A stretch of 64,000 bases of DNA from Sipunculus nudus (Eukaryota > Annelida > Sipuncula > Golfingiida > Sipunculidae), in the NCBI GenBank assembly GCA_026874595.1, contig CM049318.1:27866956-27930955 (forward strand), given 5' to 3'. Positions 61,183 to 64,000 of the stretch are shown here, one piece after another (the stretch's first letter is position 1; every line of letters begins with the position of its first letter). A model generated the notes under the pieces. It was not told where the DNA came from. It did not search any database and saw only the letters and a list, made by a program, of their open reading frames with translations. The translations under genes and the position numbers were made by a program.

Positions 61183-63011
61183 ACGTACATACATATATAC
61201 ATGCATAAATGATACAGACCCAACAAATACACCCATGTCTTTTAAAAACGCTTTCATATACATGAAATATTTCTCGCAAGCGATTGTGAAAAAAACTTCA
61301 TGCTAACAGCACACATCACAGCAGCAGCGTTCGTTGGCTAATTATGGTGACAAACATTATATTGAGATTTCATACGGCACATGCACAAAACAGACCGCCG
61401 TTCCGATCCCATCAGGGCTAAGTACGCTAGGTCCTTTCCATCTGCCAATACTATTTGTACGGAGTTTTTTTTTCTAAAGAAAGGCTGCTGTTGTGGTGTG
61501 TTTCTAATATATATCATTTTGGAGCTATTTAAACCTGTTACTGAACCCATTCCTTTTGGATTATATTAGGCAATATGATATTAACATATATTCGTCAAAT
61601 TTAAAAGTGCAAGTATTTTTGATGTCACGTCCTTGAAAAAAAAACAAATGACCAAAAACGGCAAATGACAAAGAATTTAAATTTTATGATAAGTGAACCA
61701 TAAACTCGAAAGCTATTGTCATTAAAGTATGAAAAATCACAAATCACAAAGTACTGACAGTACCAGAGTAAAACGCAGCTTACCCTGATCTTGGTTGAGC
61801 TGCCAGAAGCCACGGCTGCCGTTGAAGGATGATAATCCCACAGCAAGTGGGACAGGCTGGGCCATCGAATAGGATAAAAACGTCTCTCCAAACGGCAAGT
61901 TTTGGCCGATCATGATCTGCCTGCCATTAGCCTGCAACCAAAAATCTGACAGCTTCAGACAGTCCAGCATCCTCGGAGTTTCAGCCTCTGCCACGCTGAG
62001 TTTATGTTCGTCTTCTACTAGGTATAATGATGATCTGGTGTTAGACACTTCGCCCAATACCGCTTCGTACATGCGGGAAGTATAACCGACTGCAGGCGTC
62101 ACGGCAAACTTTGCGTCCTGGCACGACGCCAACCGGAAGCGCAGTCCCTCTATCGGCGGATGTGGTATAACCCAAACCGGATACTCCCCCATTGAGGAGT
62201 CAGTCTTCACGGCATAGATGTTTTCTGTTTCAATGAAAACCGTTTTTAAAACCTGTACACTACTACTTAAATTTTTTATAAAACGTATCATGATTTAAAG
62301 GAGAATATCATTTCCAAAATCACAGGCTCATTATCTGTCATTTATCTAATGTATGAATTTTGCAGAAGAACGATATAGTTTAATTTAATGTTCATATCGG
62401 GTTGTTACCTTATTAAAGTGTTATTAGTGATTATCTGGGTTATATTTGCTTAATAATATGCAGAAGAATTTCTATTTTTTAAGATGTGATTTTTTATTGG
62501 AATAGTCATATTTGAAAAATTGTTCCAAATGTTAATCTGGTGGTTATTTAAAGGATTTGATAACGGTTTAACTAACCTTGACCTTGGCTAACGGCCCACA
62601 TGCCCTCGACTCCTTCAGCAGTAGACAGAGACACCGCAGTGACCGGGTAAACGCCCTGGTCGTATTGTAACAAACGCATCTTCCCAGGGTACGCTCCAAA
62701 ACCCACCTCGAAGACTTGCTCCCATCTCACCCAGAACGGCATCTGCTGGTCACAGTTGAGAACTTTAGGAGACCCCACTGCCGCCAGCACCTGGCCATCC
62801 CTCAGTCTGACTATCTGTGTCTGGTTGTTCTCCTGGACGCCGATGACGAAGGCAACGGTGGTGGTGCTGACGACACCCGGAACTTCCTGTAAGGCCACCC
62901 AGGCGTTCTTACAAGCCTTCACCTCGAACGTGAAACTGGTCTTTTGACTGGTTGTGAAGTATGCTTGATTGAAATCACGAAGACCTCTGGTGCGAATCGC
63001 AAACTTATCCC
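27377..63011 (-). CDS. Giant multi-FAMeT-domain type I membrane protein (5' end outside window)
   Basis: I assembled 31 minus-strand exons by eye from consensus splice sites and reading phase. They give about 2,650 residues: 17 domains of the farnesoic acid O-methyltransferase (Methyltransf_FA, PF12248-like) type, a Thr-rich stalk, one transmembrane helix and a short tail. Each domain shows a (K/R)AC-like motif near residue 32, a YE(I/V)xxG strand, an LxC motif near residue 88, FWxxW just after it, an (I/V)xVGxG turn, and a closing GxWxF. Two cysteines per domain suggest one disulphide, and sequons are scattered through the domains, which fits an extracellular region. All module boundaries are phase 1. 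The first visible exon begins with a split codon, so the signal peptide and further domains lie beyond 64000. No S-adenosylmethionine-binding motif is visible, and the domain name is historical. A role in ligand binding, immune recognition or adhesion is inference. An alternative is two genes joined at 55.2-56.3 kb, but no stop or terminal exon is seen there. Confidence 0.88.
27881..28973. mobile_element. TIR element (MITE-like), 1.09 kb, TA target duplication
   Basis: The ends are inverted repeats: CGGTGGCTCGT at 27881 and ACGAGCCACCG ending at 28973, flanked on both sides by TA (27879-27880 and 28974-28975). Subterminal regions carry repeated TTATCGCGT / GGCCACGAGATA units, dense at 28765-28960 on the right and sparser at 27905-27965 on the left. 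Inside are an 18-base G run (28150-28167) and an 18-base C run (28316-28333). No transposase frame is seen, so it is probably non-autonomous. It lies in the last intron of the FAMeT gene. Confidence 0.75.
29089..29128. repeat. (TA)n microsatellite in FAMeT intron
   Basis: A TA tract about 110 bp 3' (higher coordinate) of the 1.09-kb TIR element. Confidence 0.9.
29243..29302 (-). CDS. Stalk micro-exon 5 (60 nt)
   Basis: The exon is bounded by TTTTAAAG and GTACGT, phase 1 at both ends. It encodes PPWWTTRKPTVANTRQPPS, ending in frame at the membrane exon. Confidence 0.72.
29607..29660 (-). CDS. Stalk micro-exon 4 (54 nt)
   Basis: The exon is bounded by ATTCCAG and GTAAGA, phase 1 at both ends. 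It encodes a Thr/Arg/Ser/Pro-rich segment (TTTRRRTNPSTRSTPF). More basic than the other stalk exons. Confidence 0.7.
29748..29766 (+). repeat. Poly-C tract followed by poly-A
   Basis: Nineteen Cs followed by nine As, in the intron before stalk micro-exon 4. Confidence 0.95.
30647..30688 (-). CDS. Stalk micro-exon 3 (42 nt)
   Basis: The exon is bounded by TTTCCAG and GTAATT, phase 1 at both ends. It encodes a TQSTTTPRSTTTT-like segment. Same composition and splice context as the neighbouring stalk exons. Confidence 0.72.
31104..31127 (-). CDS. Stalk micro-exon 2 (24 nt)
   Basis: The exon is bounded by TTTCCAG and GTAAGT, phase 1 at both ends. It encodes about eight residues, mainly Ser and Thr. 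At 24 nt it is near the lower size limit for constitutive exons, and its inclusion could be regulated; skipping would keep the frame. Confidence 0.68.
31623..31661 (-). CDS. Stalk micro-exon 1 (39 nt, poly-Thr)
   Basis: The exon is bounded by CTTTCCAG and GTACGA, phase 1 at both ends. It encodes Gly-Leu-Gln-Ser followed by nine threonines. Thr runs of this sort are typical of O-glycosylated stalks. It joins in frame to D17 upstream and to the 24-nt exon downstream. Confidence 0.75.
32350..32571 (+). repeat. Ngaro split direct repeat A1
   Basis: From AATGGTGGATTGATAGG to TTTTATTCTATTCT this matches 36597-36817 with few differences, including one G in the poly-G tract and a few substitutions near 32460-32470. 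It is the 5' end of the element and probably carries its promoter (inference). Confidence 0.88.
32590..33855 (+). pseudogene. Ngaro Gag-like ORF with SAM-like fold and CCCH zinc finger, one in-frame stop
   Basis: The start ATG at 32590 is the first after repeat A1. The N-terminal ~70 residues (from IEIWAVEL to a GQRKLVLKGV helix) look like a SAM-type helical domain. An in-frame TGA at 33427-33429 splits the frame (330-codon upstream frame, then 33442-33855), after which the same frame continues to TAG at 33853. The C-terminus has a CCCH finger, C-x8-C-x4-C-x3-H (CRQYNTAEGCRFNDCKFAH), followed by a Cys/His tail CSYPGCAQRHPSINH, as seen in Gag-like proteins of DIRS/Ngaro elements. The likely role was nucleic-acid binding in the transposition particle. 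Whether the TGA is a mutation or read through cannot be told here. Confidence 0.72.
33856..35481 (+). pseudogene. Ngaro reverse transcriptase / RNase H, frameshifted N-terminus
   Basis: An open frame at 34279-35481 (400 codons) holds the RT palm with the YLDD catalytic box (in AYLDDVLI, about residue 75) and, further on, RNase H landmarks: YTDA, NAKE, KSDN and ADCLSR. The RT N-terminus lies upstream at 33856-34278 in fragments in other frames: WQCYLEE and FLSDGVKEGFD, then ISALGAIP, then a HDCS...VNDNAEW-like segment, broken by TAG at ~34098 and small indels. The frame runs past 35460 into the recombinase region in the wrong phase. This is DIRS/Ngaro type rather than LTR type in domain order, since no protease or DDE integrase is visible. 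Confidence 0.8.
35455..36428 (+). pseudogene. Ngaro tyrosine recombinase, broken into fragments
   Basis: The N-terminal SAM-like core-binding part begins around 35470 (ANSTKNAYKTHLKSY) and is cut by a frameshift/stop near 35625. It continues at 35647-35967 (YSSIRQYLNIVRLVHE, then LPITVPILKRIF), is frameshifted again, and the catalytic end is at 36201-36428. There the H-x-x-R motif is in GHSFRREGA, a histidine in LHGDW, and the nucleophilic tyrosine in ACQQYI. The first catalytic arginine cannot be placed confidently because of the shift near 35900. The family function is integration of the circular DNA intermediate. Confidence 0.8.
36466..36596 (+). repeat. Ngaro split direct repeat B1
   Basis: GAGTTTTGCGCTTCCTG to GCCGTCATTA, abutting A2 directly. 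It matches 37001-37130 with about three differences. Contains an AATAAA near 36540 that could serve as the element's polyadenylation signal. Confidence 0.87.
36597..36817 (+). repeat. Ngaro split direct repeat A2
   Basis: Near-identical to A1 up to TTTTATTCTATTCT, after which the sequences diverge (CCCTCCCTCC here, ATTTTATTG in A1). Confidence 0.87.
37001..37130 (+). repeat. Ngaro split direct repeat B2 (3' end)
   Basis: Repeats B1 and marks the right end of the element, GCCGTCATTA, before host intron sequence. The 183-bp spacer 36818-37000 between A2 and B2 shows no coding potential. Confidence 0.86.
37310..37747 (-). CDS. FAMeT domain D17, membrane-proximal (single exon, 146 codons)
   Basis: The acceptor is ATTCCAG|ACGAAG and the donor G|GTGAGA, phase 1 at both ends. 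Motifs are VKACREAY, YEIVIG, RDGMNGP, LKCDE, FWIWW and IRFGRG. Homologous to D5. It is the last folded domain before the stalk. The next intron (31662-37309) holds the Ngaro element. Confidence 0.9.
38250..38880 (+). repeat. Pyrimidine-rich minisatellite
   Basis: About 25-bp degenerate units of the type TTTAATTCTTCTACTTCC alternating with AAGTCTGATTCTTC, tandem for about 630 bp, in the intron between D16 and D17. The plus strand is strongly pyrimidine-biased. Confidence 0.8.
39043..40737 (-). CDS. FAMeT domain D16 (two exons, 145 codons)
   Basis: Exons are 40534-40737 (204 nt; RACQEAIVYLSSEVG) and 39043-39273 (231 nt; LDCQQYIPFWVYF, LSVGLG, GHWIYPRETG). The phase-1 intron lies at the same position as in D4, and the N-half exons of the two have identical length. 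Both N-halves share AxVYLS. The 3' donor (GTTCGT) is weaker than its neighbours. Confidence 0.84.
41192..41629 (-). CDS. FAMeT domain D15 (single exon, 146 codons)
   Basis: The acceptor is CTTTTAG|TGAAG and the donor G|GTGAGT, phase 1 at both ends. Motifs are GDRLYMHW, KACGG, YEVELG, DGKSVIRD, a GNVT sequon, LKC, VWVGW and GHWEFP. Homologous to D3. The upstream intron (41630-43616) is full of repeats. Confidence 0.9.
41672..42460 (+). repeat. Interspersed element head followed by ~160-bp diverged units
   Basis: Head ACTAGTGGTGCATGGGCCAT then GATGCTCAGCTGA, like the 22992 copy. Then several diverged copies of a unit containing AATATAGGTCACGGTGACCT, TTCCAAGGAGA and GAAGATTCTAGG. No coding content. 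Confidence 0.55.
42570..43443 (+). repeat. ~150-bp tandem repeat ended by a GC hairpin
   Basis: Five units start near 42671, 42825, 42975, 43120 and 43272 with CCAAGGTATGCATG, followed by AATCACTGACC, GAAATCGGATAATATTTAGG, GAAAACCTGAC and (GACA)n. The array ends in a perfect inverted repeat GTCCCCCGC/GCGGGGGAC (43416-43424 and 43434-43442). Open frames seen on the minus strand are a by-product of the repeat. Confidence 0.8.
43617..44063 (-). CDS. FAMeT domain D14 (single exon, 149 codons)
   Basis: The acceptor is ATACAG|GTAACG and the donor A|GTAAGT, phase 1 at both ends. It opens NVYAVKT and has ATCKD, YEIVLGEQDN, an INGT sequon, MLDC and FWVSY (tyrosine in place of the second tryptophan), AVGRN and RGFWNL. 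It is homologous to D2. Confidence 0.88.
44558..44998 (-). CDS. FAMeT domain D13 (single exon, 147 codons)
   Basis: The acceptor is TGTGTAG|GAGAGG and the donor G|GTAAGA, phase 1 at both ends. Motifs are QACKD, LSCNERRAFWLRW and LELGEGAYPG. It is homologous to D1 and begins the second copy of the five-domain block. Confidence 0.88.
45516..46360 (-). CDS. FAMeT domain D12 (two exons, 148 codons)
   Basis: Exons are 46203-46360 (158 nt; RACQDAYVGL, ending at PYE) and 45516-45801 (286 nt; VILGYENN, LSCTEMRRFWVSW, IAVGRG). The intron is phase 0 and cuts the YE|VILG strand, a position not used by any other visible domain. The two odd exon lengths sum to a multiple of three, which supports the pairing. 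Confidence 0.84.
46817..47733 (-). CDS. FAMeT domain D11 (two exons, 147 codons; GC donor)
   Basis: Exons are 47521-47733 (MSCQDVRVAM, YEVVFGANNN) and 46817-47044 (LSCNESMYLWIRW, IAVGAG, GLWELSEIEG). The intron between them is phase 1 with a weak donor (GTTATT). The donor at the end of the domain reads GAAG|GCAAGT, a GC-AG type site with otherwise perfect consensus. No in-phase GT donor suits the end of the domain. Confidence 0.82.
48751..49749 (-). CDS. FAMeT domain D10 (two exons, 145 codons)
   Basis: Exons are 49534-49749 (VKCCGSAH, VSLGLNNNQ) and 48751-48969 (LSCNESLSFWITW, VKVGRG, GEWSVDDRTG). The intron is phase 1, at the same mid-domain position as in D4, D11 and D16. Sequons are present at CNES and SNST. 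A double cysteine, KCC, replaces the usual KAC. Confidence 0.85.
50487..50930 (-). CDS. FAMeT domain D9 (single exon, 148 codons)
   Basis: The acceptor is TTACAG|GAAGG and the donor G|GTATGT, phase 1 at both ends. Motifs are RACAEA, YEIILGSNNT (a sequon), TDC, YYWIQWADG, IAAGTG and GTWEFGETEG. Confidence 0.88.
51198..51653 (-). CDS. FAMeT domain D8 (single exon, 152 codons)
   Basis: This is the longest single-exon domain. Acceptor GTTACAG|ATGAC and donor G|GTACAC, phase 1 at both ends. Motifs are KACYD, YEFLIGAD, VDCWVHNQFWISW, IQIGSG and AEWELPEDSG. The extra residues sit between the first cysteine and the YE strand. Confidence 0.87.
52129..52448 (-). repeat. tRNA-derived SINE
   Basis: On the minus strand it starts near ACATGATTGCGTAACAG, with a tRNA-like head whose T-arm GTTGTGGGTTCACGTCCC fits a pol III B box, followed by an unrelated body of about 240 bp ending near TCAGGCTATAAATCC. 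It lies in the intron between D7 and D8. No intact cloverleaf, so not a functional tRNA. Confidence 0.5.
52860..53885 (-). CDS. FAMeT domain D7 (two exons, 145 codons)
   Basis: Exons are 53598-53885 (KACNQ, YEIVFGSNDN, LNCDTPRPFWISWQG) and 52860-53006 (GQIEAGIG, LTTDTGSEGSWEL). The intron is phase 1 and falls directly after the FWxxW segment. D7 resembles D6 in the CDxPRPxW region. The 3' donor was chosen as GTGAGT after ...GTCCTGT because it keeps phase 1. Confidence 0.8.
53352..53383. repeat. (TA)n microsatellite
   Basis: About 15 TA units in the intron that splits D7. Confidence 0.9.
54244..55162 (-). CDS. FAMeT domain D6 (two exons, 146 codons)
   Basis: The first exon is 54858-55162 (acceptor TTTCAG|TGGACG; MACSD, YEIILGADNN, NGT sequon, LSCDRPRPIW) and the second is 54244-54376 (AGQGIGVG, ending RSAG). 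The dividing intron is phase 0, with a strong GTAAGT donor, and falls just before the GIGVG turn, a position used by no other domain. The first exon has no signal peptide, so it is not a gene start. Confidence 0.82.
55675..55704 (-). CDS. Pro-rich linker micro-exon after D5 (30 nt)
   Basis: The exon is bounded by TTTTTCAG and GTAACC and is phase 1 at both ends. It encodes roughly PPEPPPRLA. It occupies the position that the Thr-rich stalk occupies after D17, so it may be a remnant of a stalk left when an upstream gene copy fused to the downstream copy. It is very short, so the call rests on splice signals, phase and context. Confidence 0.6.
56283..56726 (-). CDS. FAMeT domain D5 (single exon, 148 codons)
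   Basis: The acceptor is TTTTAG|ATTGGG and the donor G|GTAATA, phase 1 at both ends. Motifs are QACRD, LEVVIGANNN, VRDGVDGP, LACDD, LWIHW and LSVGTG. It is homologous to D17 (both have RDGxxGPxI and an LSxTxSxxP segment). It is followed by a proline-rich micro-exon instead of another domain, as D17 is followed by the stalk. Confidence 0.88.
57215..58741 (-). CDS. FAMeT domain D4 (two exons, 142 codons)
   Basis: The N-half exon is 58538-58741 (204 nt; GRLWM, VRACESA) and the C-half exon is 57215-57436 (222 nt; VLDC, PFWVSW, IQLGSG). The dividing intron is phase 1 and lies after the mid-domain strand. D16 is split at the same place with an N-half of identical size. The 1.1-kb intron between the halves contains a dispersed repeat at 57741-58013. 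Confidence 0.85.
57741..58013 (+). repeat. Dispersed repeat family, copy 3
   Basis: The most complete copy, from GCGTTCACCC to CGGAGGCTTGC, in the intron that splits D4. It has no coding potential and no recognised pol III promoter. Confidence 0.6.
58855..58899. repeat. (TA)n microsatellite
   Basis: About 22 TA units about 110 bp upstream of the D4 N-half exon. Confidence 0.93.
58900..60495. other. Intron between D3 and D4, no exon seen
   Basis: 1.75-kb intron (58742-60495). A GC-richer patch at 58985-59330 looks repeat-derived but shows no recognised family, and a long (TA)n tract lies at 59832-59891. Confidence 0.5.
59832..59891. repeat. (TA)n microsatellite
   Basis: About 29 TA units; creates spurious YI-repeat frames on the minus strand. 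Confidence 0.95.
60496..60933 (-). CDS. FAMeT domain D3 (single exon, 146 codons)
   Basis: The acceptor is TTCCAG|TAAAG and the donor G|GTATTC, phase 1 at both ends. Motifs are GDRLYQDW, MACQQ, YEVEFG, DGKSVIRD, SCNHS (a sequon), FWITW, INVG and GTWGF. It has exactly the same length as D15 and shares GDRLY, GHNxYEVE and DGKSVIRD, making this the clearest pair of the block duplication. Confidence 0.9.
61110..61179. repeat. (TA)n microsatellite
   Basis: About 35 TA units, the longest in the window, in the intron between D2 and D3. Confidence 0.95.
61784..62224 (-). CDS. FAMeT domain D2 (single exon, 147 codons)
   Basis: The exon is phase 1 at both ends (acceptor AAACAG|AA, donor G|GTAAGC). 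It opens with NIYAVKT and has ASCQD, MLDC and a modified FWLQ in place of the usual FWxxW, followed by IMIGQN and RGFWQL. It pairs with D14, which opens NVYAVKT and has the same MGxYPVW and RGFW signatures. Confidence 0.88.
62577..63011 (-). CDS. FAMeT domain D1 (single exon, 145 codons)
   Basis: This is the first domain visible in the window. The acceptor is ...CACTAG before GGGATAAG and the donor is G|GTTAGT; both ends are phase 1. It carries VKAC, LNC, PFWVRW and a GFGAYPG turn. It is the counterpart of D13, sharing the VALxEVPGV-type strand and GAYPG. Because it starts in mid-codon, at least one more exon must lie upstream, outside the window. Confidence 0.88.
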
Positions 63012-63198
63012 CTAGTGGATAGACCAGATGTAAATGTTACATAAATATATACTAGACAACTCAGTAGGCAATCGGATAATTGGGCTGGTAAGCCTACTCG
63101 AGTCATGATACAAGTTATATCTAGGAATGTATCGCAGTGGTCTTGCATCAGGTTGCATTCACATCGTAGTAAACGACCTATAATCTCAATATTATGCT
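63012..63198. other. 5' intron of the FAMeT gene, no exon seen
   Basis: Immediately upstream of the D1 acceptor. No further domain exon can be recognised before the window end, so the preceding exon lies outside. Confidence 0.6.
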
Positions 63199-64000
63199 AA
63201 CAAGTGACCCATGGGTCATGTCGCTCAGCTGACGGGGAACAGATTCACAAAAGGAAATTTTATCATCAGAATGGTAGATACCCATTCAACTGAAGCATCA
63301 AACAGAGTAACCAACAGGCCAAGATTTAGTCTGTATTTATATATCTGAAAAATAGAGAAAAAATGTGTAAACTTTAAAAACTAGAATACGGGTAGCCGAC
63401 AAGTGACTACGTGTATCTGCCAAAATCAGAGTGAAACGGGTGAAGTGAGGCATGGATTGAGTGGCAAGGGGAAACAGAGTGAGGTATGTTGCATATTAGC
63501 ATGGATGTCTGCAGCCTAAATGTGTATGTAGGTTGTGCAACCTACCACAAATCCAGAAAGCTGTCCAAGTTGAATACATATGCAAAATTTTAGGCAGAAA
63601 AGTCAAACCACTACATGGATATGAGTGATTTTAGCCCACGGCAGACAAACAGACAGACGCTGTGCAAAAATGGTTGCAGTTTTGTGTATGATAAAGACCT
63701 ATGTGAGATCTAAACACAAGCACAATTTTGGCCCAATCGGTCAAATGGTTCCTGAGATATTAGCTTGGAAGTGTGCAGCGTTAATTAGAATGTAGGTGGC
63801 GCCACCTGTCATAAAATCAAGAAAGCTATCCAGGATGTATAAACCTGCAAAATTTTAGGCAGTTATGTCAAACCACTACAGAGAAATGAGTGATTTTAGG
63901 CCACGGCAGACAAACAGACAGACGCTGTGCAAAATGTGCAAAAATGGTTGCAGGTGGCCCCTCCAGTTTTGTGTATGATAAAGACCTATGTGAGATCTAT
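63199..64000 (+). repeat. Repeat head and ~265-bp tandem units at window edge
   Basis: Head CAAGTGACCCATGGGTCATG then TCGCTCAGCTGA at 63199, then from about 63540 a unit with GCAAAATTTTAGGCAG, AAACCACTACA, CACGGCAGACAAACAGACAG and TAAAGACCTATGTGAGATCT that recurs about 264 bp later and runs to the window end. GGTGGCGCCACC lies between the units at 63795. Confidence 0.65.

Larger units (their letters stand above)
37748..62576 (-). other. Introns of the FAMeT gene without recognised content
   Basis: Intron stretches longer than 300 bases, such as 39274-40533, 44064-44557, 47734-48750, 48970-49533, 49750-50486, 53007-53597, 54377-54857, 55163-55674, 55705-56282, 56727-57214, 60934-61783 and 62225-62576, are AT-rich with small microsatellites. 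I see no other exon, RNA gene or clear element in them. Introns with recognisable repeats are listed separately. Confidence 0.6.

Noticed and set aside
27377-63011. Annotating the gene as a farnesoic acid O-methyltransferase enzyme
   Set aside because: The domain carries this name historically. No S-adenosylmethionine-binding motif is visible, and the membrane architecture does not fit a cytosolic methyltransferase.

Overview
The window looks like an animal nuclear genome: AT-rich, intron-dense, full of microsatellites and degraded mobile elements, with no operons, rRNA or intact tRNA genes seen. Tandem farnesoic-acid-O-methyltransferase-like (FAMeT, Pfam Methyltransf_FA type) domains, a Ngaro retrotransposon and several short repeat families that I associate with bivalves suggest a bivalve mollusc. 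That assignment rests on recollection and is not proven here.

Right side (27.4-63.0 kb, minus strand): one very large gene, read from high to low coordinates and open at its 5' end (the window stops first). By eye I assembled 31 exons whose splice sites and reading phases are mutually consistent. They encode about 2,650 residues: 17 FAMeT-type domains of about 145 residues (D1-D17), a short Pro-rich linker after D5, a Thr/Ser/Pro-rich stalk on five tiny exons, then a single transmembrane helix and a short cytoplasmic tail with an FDNPLF motif resembling the LDL-receptor internalisation signal. Domains D1-D5 match D13-D17 one for one in sequence and exon structure, so the gene appears to have grown by block duplication with an apparent period of 12 domains. 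The likely product is a giant cell-surface receptor or adhesion protein; the methyltransferase name of the domain should not be read as an enzyme activity.

Inside its introns: a Ngaro-type tyrosine-recombinase retrotransposon on the plus strand (32350-37130) with split direct repeats in the order A1-ORFs-B1-A2-B2, decayed by stops and frameshifts; a 1.1-kb TIR element (27881-28973); a pyrimidine-rich minisatellite (38250-38880); a ~150-bp tandem repeat (42570-43443); a tRNA-derived SINE (52129-52448, minus) and several microsatellites.

Left side (1-27 kb): no convincing host gene. It holds a 3.4-kb TA-flanked element with GGTTC-palindrome arms (12147-15539) that splits a short SAM-like reading frame, a cluster of AAACATGTTT-like motifs, two or more members of a family with a shared GGGTCATGTCGCTCAGCTGA-like head, other dispersed repeats, and long AT-rich stretches in which I see nothing. 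The last kilobase (63012-64000) is repeat-derived and contains no exon that I can recognise.
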